Source of the DNA: Exilispira sp964581895
GTDB lineage: Bacteria; Spirochaetota; JAAYUW01
Length of the DNA: 64,000 bases
Direction: 5' to 3'
Assembly (NCBI GenBank): GCA_964581895.1
Contig: CAZOPR010000001.1
Location: 310,001-374,000, forward strand
Shown here piece by piece: positions 26,408-35,453 of the stretch. The first letter of the stretch is position 1; every line of letters begins with the position of its first letter. The notes under the pieces were generated by a model. That model was not told the DNA's origin and made no database searches. It saw only the letters and a list, made by a program, of their open reading frames with translations. Both the position numbers and the translations under genes were made by a program.

Positions 26408-27769
26408 ATGAAAGAAGTAAAATTAACTTTGAAAGTAATAACACCACTTTTTATGGGTGGCGCTAATCAGCAGGCTGAGCTTAGAAGTCAAAGTATAAAA
26501 GTGGAAAAGAAAAAAAAGGAAAAGGAAAATGTAATCCAGGCTGAGCTTAGAAGTCAGAGTTTTAATGGAGTTTTAAGATGGTGGTTTAGAGCAGCAGGGG
26601 GTAGTTTTGAAGATGAAAAAAAACTTTTTGGATGGGGTGGAGAAAATTCAAATAAAGGTGGAGTTAAATTAGTTATTTCGCAAAAATTAAATAGTCAAAT
26701 ATTTGAAAAAGAATTTGATGAACATGATAACGTTAGACAGGATAGAGGAATTAATTATTTAGGTTTTTCTCTTGATCAAAGATTTAATAAAAATCAAGAT
26801 AAACCAAGAAGAAAATATATAACAGAAAATCAACAATTTTCGATGAAAATATATTTTTATCCAAGTTTAAAACAAGAAGATATAAAAAAATTTTTTGCAA
26901 CATTATGGCTTGCTTTTAATTTAGGGAATTTTGGTTCAAGAAGTAGAAGAGGCTTTGGTTCGTTAAGGATTGAAAAAATCGATAGCGAAGGAAAAAATTT
27001 AATAATAAGTGATTGTTTTGGTTTAAATTTTAAATTAAACAGCAATGATGAATTAAACAGCAATGATGTTAATAGTTGGATAAATAATAATCTTAATAGT
27101 TGGATAAATAATAATCTTAATAGAATAAAAGAAATAATACATCCGAATGCCAGAAAAGACATACCATTTATTTTTGGAGATGAATTTAAGATTTATAAGA
27201 TTGATAAGGCTAAGTATTCAAATTGGCAGAATTGGCGAGAAAAGGTTCAAGAATATAGAAAAGGAAAATTTCTTAAAACGAGTTGGGGAGGGAATGGAAT
27301 TTATGGTTGGAAAGATTTACTTGATTTTATGGGATTTCTTTTAATGGCTTATCGAAGTTATAAACAACCAGACTATGATGTTGCAAAATCAATATTACAA
27401 AATAAAAACCTCCAAAATATGACATTTGAAAGAGCAATATTTGGGTTACCTTTGAATTTCTTTTATTCATCATTAATAAATCCAAAAACAGGTAAAAGTG
27501 GTTATGGTGATAAAGTAGATTTAGTTGAAATTATAAATAATAAAACTTATGCTTATCGCAGAGCTTCACCTTTGATGATGAAAATTTTGCAAAATGATAA
27601 TAGTTATGAGGGTTTATTTATTATAGCTAAATCAAAATTCAAACCAGATAATTATGAACTTAAATTTCAAAGAAAAGATATTACTCTTCCAAAAAATAAT
27701 GAATGGAAAGCTATAGATGATTTTATTAGTAGTTTAAAGAACAATAGCTTGATAGAGGATATAAAATAG
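26408..27769 (+). CDS. cmr1: Type III-B RAMP protein Cmr1
   Basis: Terminal backbone subunit of the Cmr complex. The start VKLTLKVITPLFMGGAN and the later SFNGVLRWWFRAAGG with GWGG are the Cmr1 signature. Normally these are separated by only a few residues, but here the AELRSQS block occurs twice, 22 codons apart, with a Lys/Glu-rich stretch between. A second odd region at about residues 209-238 is a series of in-frame tandem repeats (NSND twice, NSWINNNL twice). GFGSRSRRGFGSL follows the normal RAMP glycine loop pattern. AAAGGAG precedes ATG 26408. The reading frame is intact despite the duplications. Confidence 0.9.
   Translation: MKEVKLTLKVITPLFMGGANQQAELRSQSIKVEKKKKEKENVIQAELRSQSFNGVLRWWFRAAGGSFEDEKKLFGWGGENSNKGGVKLVISQKLNSQIFEKEFDEHDNVRQDRGINYLGFSLDQRFNKNQDKPRRKYITENQQFSMKIYFYPSLKQEDIKKFFATLWLAFNLGNFGSRSRRGFGSLRIEKIDSEGKNLIISDCFGLNFKLNSNDELNSNDVNSWINNNLNSWINNNLNRIKEIIHPNARKDIPFIFGDEFKIYKIDKAKYSNWQNWREKVQEYRKGKFLKTSWGGNGIYGWKDLLDFMGFLLMAYRSYKQPDYDVAKSILQNKNLQNMTFERAIFGLPLNFFYSSLINPKTGKSGYGDKVDLVEIINNKTYAYRRASPLMMKILQNDNSYEGLFIIAKSKFKPDNYELKFQRKDITLPKNNEWKAIDDFISSLKNNSLIEDIK
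26471..26559 (+). repeat. 66-bp in-frame duplication in cmr1
   Basis: CAGGCTGAGCTTAGAAGTCA occurs at 26471-26490 and again at 26537-26556, exactly 66 bases (22 codons) apart. The sequence between is A-rich and codes for a Lys/Glu-rich linker. Both copies read AELRSQS in the protein. Confidence 0.85.
27034..27116 (+). repeat. Two adjacent tandem repeats in cmr1
   Basis: An 18-base unit (core TTAAACAGCAATGATG) is present twice from 27034, followed by a 24-base unit (core TTAATAGTTGGATAAATA) present twice at 27069-27092 and 27093-27116. Both unit lengths are multiples of three, so the frame of cmr1 is kept. Confidence 0.85.
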
Positions 27770-27783
27770 CCTGTTGGAGAAGG

Positions 27784-28101
27784 ATGATTCTTATGAAAGT
27801 TAGATTATCAGATTACGAAGTCAATGCCATAAAAGAAACAGCAAAGAAATACTTTGGTGAAAAATGCAGGGTTTTTATTTTTGGGTCAAGGGCAGATTTA
27901 AAAAAGAGGGGAGGAGATATTGATATTTATATAGAAACAAATCTATCAACAAAAGAAATTGCAATAAATAAAATAAAATTTCTTGCTGAATTAGAATCTA
28001 AGATAGGTGAGCAGAAGATTGATCTTGTGGTTTATAATCCAGAAATAATGAAAAAGGAACTCATCCACGAAATTGCTTTTAGAGATGGAGTGGAAATATG
28101 A
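27784..28101 (+). CDS. MntA-like nucleotidyltransferase antitoxin inside the cmr operon
   Basis: A 105-residue minimal nucleotidyltransferase with a complete active site: FGSRAD (Gly34-Ser35) and GGDIDIYIE (Asp45, Asp47), and KIDLVVYN as third acidic strand. In MntA-HepT systems such an enzyme attaches AMP units to a tyrosine of the HEPN toxin and so silences it. The next gene, overlapping in ATGA, is exactly such a HEPN protein. ATG 27784 has GGAGAAGG upstream; ATG 27793 is a possible alternative. It splits cmr1 from cmr3 without breaking the operon's direction or spacing. Confidence 0.85.
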   Translation: MILMKVRLSDYEVNAIKETAKKYFGEKCRVFIFGSRADLKKRGGDIDIYIETNLSTKEIAINKIKFLAELESKIGEQKIDLVVYNPEIMKKELIHEIAFRDGVEI

Positions 28102-28571
28102 ATGAAAAGAAGATTATAGAAAAACTTTTTATAGAATGCGAAAGACATAAAAAAATGATTGAATGGGCAATGAATAGTATAAAGGTGAATAAAATTTATC
28201 CATTTACACCAGAAATTTTAAAAGATTTGGATGAAGAGTTTATTTCATTGATAGATACTTTGACTTTTAGATTTTCAAAATTACAGGATGTGATGGGCAA
28301 AATTTTTTGGAATTTACTACTTTTGATAGGAGAAGATACTGAAAACCTTACCTTTTTAGATGTTCTCAATAAGATGGAAAAATATAAAATTATAAACAAT
28401 TCTTATGAATGGCGTGAGTTCAGGTATATTAGAAATATCATCACTCATGATTATGAAGCTGATTATGATTTATTAAGTGAAAATTTGAATCAATTTTTAG
28501 ATAAGGTTCAAATTTTATTGAATTACTATGAAAATGTAAAAAACTTTTATAAAGCAAAATTTGGAGGCTAA
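28098..28571 (+). CDS. HepT-like HEPN ribonuclease toxin inside the cmr operon
   Basis: A 157-residue helical protein. FRYIRNIITHDYE contains the motif RX4HXY (Arg112, His117, Tyr119), which in HepT toxins supplies the RNase active site and the tyrosine that the antitoxin adenylylates. The rest (TLTFRFSKLQDVMGKIFWNLL) matches the HepT family. The start overlaps the antitoxin stop as ATGA. The ribosome site of cmr3 (GGAGG) lies in the last codons of this gene, so cmr3 translation is physically tied to it. It is a second HEPN RNase in the same operon besides Csx1, but it has no CARF domain. Confidence 0.85.
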   Translation: MNEKKIIEKLFIECERHKKMIEWAMNSIKVNKIYPFTPEILKDLDEEFISLIDTLTFRFSKLQDVMGKIFWNLLLLIGEDTENLTFLDVLNKMEKYKIINNSYEWREFRYIRNIITHDYEADYDLLSENLNQFLDKVQILLNYYENVKNFYKAKFGG

Positions 28572-28572
28572 T

Positions 28573-29667
28573 ATGCTTAAATTCACAATAGAACCTTATG
28601 ATGTTTTGTTTTTTGGTAGTGGAAAACCTTTTAATATTGGAAGTAATGGAGAGTCTATTTTTCCACCTTTTCCACATTCTTTTGCAGCGGCTGTTTATGC
28701 AAAATTTGTCTCTGAAACGGGAATTGCTATAAGAAATGGCAAAGGAATATATAAGGCTGTTTATGGGCCATTGATTGAAAAAAGTGGGGTTGTCTATTTC
28801 CCAGCTCCTTCTGATATTCTTCAGGAGAAGAAAAAAGAAGAGTCTTCAAAATTTAAAATTGCAGATAGATGTAATCAATTCTCCCTAATTAATATTAATG
28901 ATACCGATCTTGGATCAAAAATAAATTCTTTGCTATGGATTAAACCAGATGGTAATGACTCAAGTGACTACGAACCGTTTAGAGGGTTTATAAGTATTAC
29001 CGGTTTAAAGAAATGGTTTAATAATGAAGAAATAAAGAGAGAATATTTACTTACCTACAATGATATATTTGAGCAGGACGAAAGAGTTTCTATTCGTATA
29101 GATCACGAAAAAGGAACAGTGCAAGAAGAAGATGGGCTCTATCGGGTTAATTTTGTTCAGTTGAAAAAGGATGTGAAATTTGTTTTCTGGGTTGAATTGG
29201 ATTTCGATAATGATTCTTTGCTTAGAACTAATAATCTTAACAATGAAAAGGACTTTGTAGAAATATTTATGAAAAAACCAATGGTTTTAAAGTTGGGTGG
29301 GGAAACAAAAACAGCAAGATATACTGTAAAAATTGAAGATTTTAAAAGCTTTTTTAATGGTTTTAATAAAAGTAATAATGATTTTAGAAAAATTTTGTTT
29401 TTAACTTGTGGTATTTTTAATAATGATAATAATAACAAAACAATAATTGATAATTTTAGCAAATTTTTAACAGGTGTTATTGATGGATATGAAATAGTAG
29501 GAATAGACTCAAAATATAACAAAGATAAATATGGTCAAAAAACTATTAAAGCTATAAAACCCGGTTCTATTATTTATTTAAGTGATTATAAAAATAATAA
29601 TGAAGTTATTACTTTTTTTAATCAAAATGATTCTTTTATAGGATCAAATCTTATTTTAATAAAATAA
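28573..29667 (+). CDS. cmr3: Type III-B RAMP protein Cmr3
   Basis: Subunit that holds the 5' tag of crRNA beside Cas10 in the Cmr complex. The opening FTIEPYDVLFFGSGKPF followed by FPPFPHSFAAAVYAKF is typical of Cmr3. Length 364 fits. The start is ATG 28573 with GGAGG seven bases upstream, one base after the hepT stop; a TTG 12 bases earlier would overlap that ribosome site and is rejected. Asn-rich stretches occur in the last third. Confidence 0.92.
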   Translation: MLKFTIEPYDVLFFGSGKPFNIGSNGESIFPPFPHSFAAAVYAKFVSETGIAIRNGKGIYKAVYGPLIEKSGVVYFPAPSDILQEKKKEESSKFKIADRCNQFSLININDTDLGSKINSLLWIKPDGNDSSDYEPFRGFISITGLKKWFNNEEIKREYLLTYNDIFEQDERVSIRIDHEKGTVQEEDGLYRVNFVQLKKDVKFVFWVELDFDNDSLLRTNNLNNEKDFVEIFMKKPMVLKLGGETKTARYTVKIEDFKSFFNGFNKSNNDFRKILFLTCGIFNNDNNNKTIIDNFSKFLTGVIDGYEIVGIDSKYNKDKYGQKTIKAIKPGSIIYLSDYKNNNEVITFFNQNDSFIGSNLILIK

Positions 29668-29681
29668 ATTTGGAGGTTTAT

Positions 29682-30614
29682 ATGTTAAAAAGATCTGGTT
29701 TAATCACTTATTATGCTTTAACTCCTATACATACTGGCTCAGGCAATAGTGTCTCTTATATTGATTTACCTGTTCAGCGAGAAAGGCATACATCTTTCCC
29801 AAATATGGCTGGAAGCGGGTTAAAGGGAGTCTTTAGAGCATTAGCAAAAAGAGAATGGAATAATGATAATGATGTTGATCTAATTTTTGGACCAGAAGAT
29901 GGAAACGCAATTTCATCTTGCATTGCTTTTACTGATGCTAAAACTTTATTATATCCAGTTAGATCTGTTAGAAATATTTTTGCTTGGATTACCTGCCCAT
30001 TTGTTTTAAAAAGATTTAAAGAGGATCTTGAAAGTGCAGGTAAAGAAATAAAAAATTTTTTTATACCTGAAGTATCTGATGATAAAATAATTGTAGCTTC
30101 AAATTCATCATTAATAATTAATAACGCTAATTTAAAAAAGGTTGGTCTTGAGGAATTTGTATTTGATATAGATAATTTTAAAAATGTTAACTTAGATATT
30201 TTGGAAAATTTATTGAAAAAATACATTCCAGAGACAGATACGATGAAGAATATATCCAGTAGACTTGCTATAGTTAGCGATAATGTGTTTACTGATCTTG
30301 TAAACTATGCTATTGAAGTTAGAACAAGGATTAAAATAGATCAAACTACTGGAACTGCTCAAGGAACGGCTCTTTTTACTATTGAAATGGTGCCTTCTGA
30401 AAGTATTTTTTATAGTTTGGTTTTTACAAATGATCCTAAAACTAAAAGAAAAGAAGAAAATAGTTCTAATGATAAGTCAATTAATAATGCTTATGAAGTT
30501 ATCAATAAAATAAAGGAGCTGATTGATAATAAGATTATTCAAGTTGGTGGAGATGAAACTATTGGGCTTGGATTTGTAAAGACAAAATTTAATACTATTG
30601 AAAATATAAATTAA
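29682..30614 (+). CDS. cmr4: Type III-B RAMP protein Cmr4
   Basis: Repeated backbone subunit of the Cmr complex that cuts the bound target RNA at 6-nt intervals. The start LITYYALTPIHTGSGNSVSY is the Cmr4 signature, followed by FPNMAGSGLKGVFRALA (RAMP loop), IFGPEDG and VRSVRNIFAWITCPFVLKRF. The catalytic Asp is expected in the early loop YIDLPVQRERHT (Asp at about residue 29). GGAGG precedes ATG 29682. The end GGDETIGLGFVKTKF is normal. It closes the effector genes; about 100 A/T-rich bases separate it from cas1. Confidence 0.93.
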   Translation: MLKRSGLITYYALTPIHTGSGNSVSYIDLPVQRERHTSFPNMAGSGLKGVFRALAKREWNNDNDVDLIFGPEDGNAISSCIAFTDAKTLLYPVRSVRNIFAWITCPFVLKRFKEDLESAGKEIKNFFIPEVSDDKIIVASNSSLIINNANLKKVGLEEFVFDIDNFKNVNLDILENLLKKYIPETDTMKNISSRLAIVSDNVFTDLVNYAIEVRTRIKIDQTTGTAQGTALFTIEMVPSESIFYSLVFTNDPKTKRKEENSSNDKSINNAYEVINKIKELIDNKIIQVGGDETIGLGFVKTKFNTIENIN

Positions 30615-30744
30615 TAAAATAATAAACAAAATAAATAAAAAATAAAATAAAAAATAGAATAAAAAATAAATATAGAAAAATTTATTATAGATGCTGTAAT
30701 AAATTATAACTATATTGAATAAAGATTATAAAAATATTGTAATT

Positions 30745-31722
30745 ATGAAAGACTATTATATTTTCAAAAGCGGTAGAATAAGCCGCAAGGACAATTCTGT
30801 ATTTCTTGAGACGGCTGATGGAAATATACCTATTCCTATTGAGGATGTTGATAGTCTATATCTTTTTGGAGAGATAGACTTAAATACAAAGGCTATAAAT
30901 TTCTTTGCCCAAAAAGGTATAGTTATTCACTTTTTTAACTATTATGGATGGTATACTGGATCTTTTAGCCCTAGGGAAAATTTACTTTCTGGTGAAGTTG
31001 TTGTAAGGCAGGCTGAGCATTATTTAGATAAAGAAAAAAGATTATATTTAGCTAAAGAATTTGTCAGTTCGGCAATCCATGGGTTTATTTATAACATAAA
31101 AAGATATCCAAAGGTAGATGCAGAAATTTTTTCAAGATTGGAAAATTATGCAAATTTGATCGTTGAACAAAAAGATATTCAAGCCCTTATGGGTATAGAA
31201 GGAAATGCAAGAGAAGTTTATTATAACTGTTTTCCTTTAATCATAAATCAAGAAATTAATTTTGAAAAAAGAGTAAAACATCCACCAGACAATAGCATGA
31301 ATGCGATTATTTCTTTTGTAAATAGCCTTGTTTATTCTATAATTATTAAGGAGATATATCGGACACAACTTAATCCCACAATAAGTTATTTACATGAACC
31401 TTTCTATAGAAGATTTTCTCTTGCTCTTGATGTTTCAGAAATATTTAAGCCTATCTATGGTGATAGGATAATATTTGATTTACTCAATAATGAACAAATA
31501 AATGAAAAGGATTTTGATAAAGATTTGAATTATTGTTATTTAAAAGAAAGTGGAAGGAAAATAGTTGTCAAAGCATTTGATGAAAAATTGAAAACAACAA
31601 TATTCCATAGGAAACTAAAGCGAAATGTGAGTTATGAAAAAATTATTAGACTTGAACTTTATAAACTTATAAAGCATATAATAGGCGAAGAAGATTATAA
31701 ATCTTTTAAGATTTGGTGGTGA
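30745..31722 (+). CDS. cas1: Cas1 integrase
   Basis: Integrates new spacers at the leader end of the array with Cas2. Start ATG 30745 gives the common Cas1 opening MKDYYIFKSGRISRKDNSV; a TTG 30 bases upstream was rejected because it adds a non-conserved tail. The metal-binding set is visible: IEGNAREVYY (Glu), YLHEPFYRRFSLALD (His and Glu/Asp) near residue 220, and DVSEIFKP. Length 325 is normal for type I-B Cas1. No clear Shine-Dalgarno is seen. No reverse transcriptase domain is fused to it. Confidence 0.95.
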   Translation: MKDYYIFKSGRISRKDNSVFLETADGNIPIPIEDVDSLYLFGEIDLNTKAINFFAQKGIVIHFFNYYGWYTGSFSPRENLLSGEVVVRQAEHYLDKEKRLYLAKEFVSSAIHGFIYNIKRYPKVDAEIFSRLENYANLIVEQKDIQALMGIEGNAREVYYNCFPLIINQEINFEKRVKHPPDNSMNAIISFVNSLVYSIIIKEIYRTQLNPTISYLHEPFYRRFSLALDVSEIFKPIYGDRIIFDLLNNEQINEKDFDKDLNYCYLKESGRKIVVKAFDEKLKTTIFHRKLKRNVSYEKIIRLELYKLIKHIIGEEDYKSFKIWW

Positions 31723-31723
31723 T

Positions 31724-32005
31724 ATGTATATTATTCTAGTATATGATATTTCAACCGAAAGTTCAGAAGGGAAAAAAAGACTACTTAAAGTTATGAAAAA
31801 GTGCAGACAATATCTACATCATACCCAGAAGTCAGTTTTTGAAGGTGAAATAAGTGAATCAAAATTATTTGCCTTAAAAACCGCATTAAAAAAAATTATA
31901 AACGAAGATGAAGATTTTGTTGTGTTTTATAAACTTGCCAATAAGAATAATCTTGATAGAGAAAACATAGGTATTGATTTTGATCCAAATTTAAATATAA
32001 TATAG
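31724..32005 (+). CDS. cas2: Cas2
   Basis: Small ferredoxin-fold partner of Cas1 in the spacer-acquisition complex. MYIILVYDIST is the standard first strand with the conserved Asp8, followed by KKCRQYLHHTQKSVFEGEIS and a final beta strand. 93 residues is typical. It begins one base after the cas1 stop. The array leader follows directly. Confidence 0.95.
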   Translation: MYIILVYDISTESSEGKKRLLKVMKKCRQYLHHTQKSVFEGEISESKLFALKTALKKIINEDEDFVVFYKLANKNNLDRENIGIDFDPNLNII

Positions 32006-32100
32006 AAAAAATGCATTACCACCACTTCGAGATTTTTATTTGTATTTTTTTTTTGTTTAGATATAGTATTTTCAACCTATATCACATAAAAATTTAATGG
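32006..32100 (+). promoter_or_regulatory. CRISPR leader
   Basis: Ninety-five A/T-rich bases between cas2 and the first repeat, including a run of ten T. It is assigned as the leader because the repeats nearest to it are perfect while the far end of the array carries a deletion variant and a decayed terminal repeat. It should hold the array promoter and integration signals; a consensus promoter is not obvious. Confidence 0.7.
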
Positions 32101-35100
32101 GTTTTAGCCTTCAAATATGGGATTTAAAGTCTAACGTTATGCCTTTTTTATCATAGTAATCAACTGTTTTAGCCTTCAAATATGGGATTTAAAGTAAAAT
32201 AACATTTCCAGATGAATATTTCTCTAATAGTTTTAGCCTTCAAATATGGGATTTAAAGAGACTTCTAAATCTTATCAAAAGTGGTGGAATATTCAGTTTT
32301 AGCCTTCAAATATGGGATTTAAAGTTGGCTATTGTATACTTGCGGGGAAGGAAGACGAAATGTTTTAGCCTTCAAATATGGGATTTAAAGAATAACGACT
32401 ATCCGAAAGTAAAGTTAAGTTTAGCAGTTTTAGCCTTCAAATATGGGATTTAAAGTTGCTATGAATTTTGTGCTAATGTTAAAAGGAGTGGTTTTAGCCT
32501 TCAAATATGGGATTTAAAGTTTTCGGCAATGGATGAAACAGAATTTAGCAAATTTTAGTTTTAGCCTTCAAATATGGGATTTAAAGATGGGCGATCGTGA
32601 ATATTGCGGATATTGTAAGAAATGTTTTAGCCTTCAAATATGGGATTTAAAGGTGTCTAACTAATTGATGAGTCAAAGCCCGGCTAACGTTTTAGCCTTC
32701 AAATATGGGATTTAAAGTGTAACAAGGTCAATGCTTCAGTATAGCATTGACCTGTTTTAGCCTTCAAATATGGGATTTAAAGTCTTTTCCAGAGATGGTT
32801 TTGGTTTCACCATTCTCTGTTTTAGCCTTCAAATATGGGATTTAAAGGAAACTACAAACTTAGATATGGCTCACATGAGTACAGTTTTAGCCTTCAAATA
32901 TGGGATTTAAAGTTTATTATTAATTTGTAAATCCCCAAATAATTCACCCAAGTTTTAGCCTTCAAATATGGGATTTAAAGAGTTCTGGAAAATTAGTAAA
33001 CATAGCAGCTTGAGCAAGTTTTAGCCTTCAAATATGGGATTTAAAGAACTCTAAGCAAACATTTTCCGGCAAGGAGATTTCCTGTTTTAGCCTTCAAATA
33101 TGGGATTTAAAGTTGGCAACTGGAGTAAATCCATTGCCGAATTCCAATTCGTTTTAGCCTTCAAATATGGGATTTAAAGTATTTTTCATCAAATGGAAAT
33201 ATAAGTATAGTATGTGAGTTTTAGCCTTCAAATATGGGATTTAAAGATTCCTTCCTGATGATTTTCAGAAAGTTTCTCAGGGGAGTTTTAGCCTTCAAAT
33301 ATGGGATTTAAAGCTAAGAGACCCCGAGCCTCTTTGTGGACTTATGAGGAGTTTTAGCCTTCAAATATGGGATTTAAAGTGAGTCAGTAAAACATTTGCT
33401 AAAGAAAGGCAATCATGGTTTTAGCCTTCAAATATGGGATTTAAAGTTGATAAAGAGCCAACTGACCCTCAGCCAAATGGGTCAGGTTTTAGCCTTCAAA
33501 TATGGGATTTAAAGGCTTGCAAATAGTAAGATAGATAGTAACAATAAAATGTTTTAGCCTTCAAATATGGGATTTAAAGTTATCTATTGTTTTAGTTGAA
33601 CCATTATCTGAATACGTTTTAGCCTTCAAATATGGGATTTAAAGCTAGTATTATATTTTTCTTTAAGATGTTCAAGCAACTCGTTTTAGCCTTCAAATAT
33701 GGGATTTAAAGCAGTCATCGATTGTTTTAACAAAATCATTAACTCCAGGGTTTTAGCCTTCAAATATGGGATTTAAAGGGAAGATGATGGAATAGATGTA
33801 GCAGAAGTTGCTAGTTTTAGCCTTCAAATATGGGATTTAAAGAGATACAAGTACGTCGCTCACATTGATATTAGAAGAGTTTTAGCCTTCAAATATGGGA
33901 TTTAAAGATAAATAAAAGGAGAAAATTATGGAAAAAATGATATTGTTTTAGCCTTCAAATATGGGATTTAAAGATATTAGAAATTAATGCCTTAATATAA
34001 AATTTTAGGGAGTTTTAGCCTTCAAATATGGGATTTAAAGATTACGTGGACAGATGAAAAAGGAGTAACACAAACTAGTTTTAGCCTTCAAATATGGGAT
34101 TTAAAGTGGTGATGAAGAAGAACTTCCTATTAATAATTATAGAGTTTTAGCCTTCAAATATGGGATTTAAAGTTCTAACATTTTCTTTGTGATACTTTCT
34201 GGAAGTTTAGTTTTAGCCTTCAAATATGGGATTTAAAGATTGTTATGAAATCATAATCTTCGTTTACAGGCTTAAGTTTTAGCCTTCAAATATGGGATTT
34301 AAAGTATGCTTCCCCGCAAATTTCAATACCACCATCATTCCGTTTTAGCCTTCAAATATGGGATTTAAAGTCGCTAATGTTAATATTCTTTTTCTTCAAA
34401 TCTTTTGTTTTAGCCTTCAAATATGGGATTTAAAGATAGTTGATTTAGATGAAAATAGAATGCAAATTAGATTGTTTTAGCCTTCAAATATGGGATTTAA
34501 AGTCTGATATTTTTCTTGTTTTTCTTATATATGAAAAAGTTTTAGCCTTCAAATATGGGATTTAAAGCAAAATGTAAAAAAAAACACAAATCAAAACACA
34601 CAAAGTTTTAGCCTTCAAATATGGGATTTAAAGAAGATTTAGAGTTTGAGATATTGAGCCATTTTGATGAGTTTTAGCCTTCAAATATGGGATTTAAAGA
34701 AAGATAAATCGCTTTTTGATTATCAACAAAAAGCTGTTTTAGCCTTCAAATATGGGATTTAAAGTAATTAAATAAAAAATATTGTATTCCGAAATCAGAA
34801 GTTTTAGCCTTCAAATATGGGATTTAAAGCCTTTTATTGCTGCTAAATATTTTTTAGCATACCAGGTTTTAGCCTTCAAATATGGGATTTAAAGAATTTT
34901 TATTTCCAAAAATTACCGCCAATAAAAGAGTTTTAGCCTTCAAATATGGGATTTAAAGCGCAACTGTAAATGAGTAGCGAAATATTTTTACTTTCGTTTT
35001 AGCCTTCAAATATGGGATTTAAAGTTATCTTCTTTTATTAATTTTTCGACTTTATAACAAGTTTTAGCCTTCAAATATGGGATTTAAAGTTTTTTATATC

Positions 35101-35416
35101 TTCTATGAAAATTTTTAAATCAGCAGTTTTAGCCTTCAAATATGGGATTTAAAGAATAATGCTTTAATTATATAACCGATTGTATCAGGATAGTTTTAGC
35201 CTTCAAATATGGGATTTAAAGTATTTTAGGTTATACTTTTATAGAAGGGGAGGTTGAAGGTTTTAGCCTTCAAATAGGATTTAAAGATGGATTTATAATT
35301 ACATAACTTTTTACTTACTTCAAGTTTTAGCCTTCAAATATGGGATTTAAAGTGTCGTTTCGACATGAACGAATGCATATTCGCCTTGTTTTAGCCTTCA
35401 AATATGGGATTTAAAG
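32101..35416 (+). CRISPR. CRISPR array, 51 repeats of 29 nt
   Basis: The repeat begins GTTTTAGCCTTC and ends GGGATTTAAAG, 29 nt in all. I count 51 copies, starting at 32101, 32166, 32230 and so on to 35388, every 64-68 bases, with spacers of 35-39 nt and no duplicated spacer by eye. Fifty copies are identical; the copy at 35260-35286 lacks two bases (27 nt). The repeat's 3' end (ATTTAAAG) fits the 8-nt crRNA handle of type I-B/III-B systems, so the array is read on the + strand, continuing the direction of the cas genes. Some spacers contain palindromes or a start-codon region (see findings). Confidence 0.99.
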
Positions 35417-35453
35417 ATTGAAAAATGTAGTATACTACATTGATTTGTGAAGA

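Noticed and set aside
29774..30226. 150-codon open frame on the minus strand inside cmr4
   Set aside because: It lies wholly opposite a conserved gene and its sequence is the low-complexity complement of cmr4; no motif or ribosome site.
32346..34326. Spacers 4 and 34 share TTGCGGGGAAG in opposite orientation, suggesting a common target
   Set aside because: An 11-base match among 51 spacers is close to chance expectation, and the flanking bases differ.
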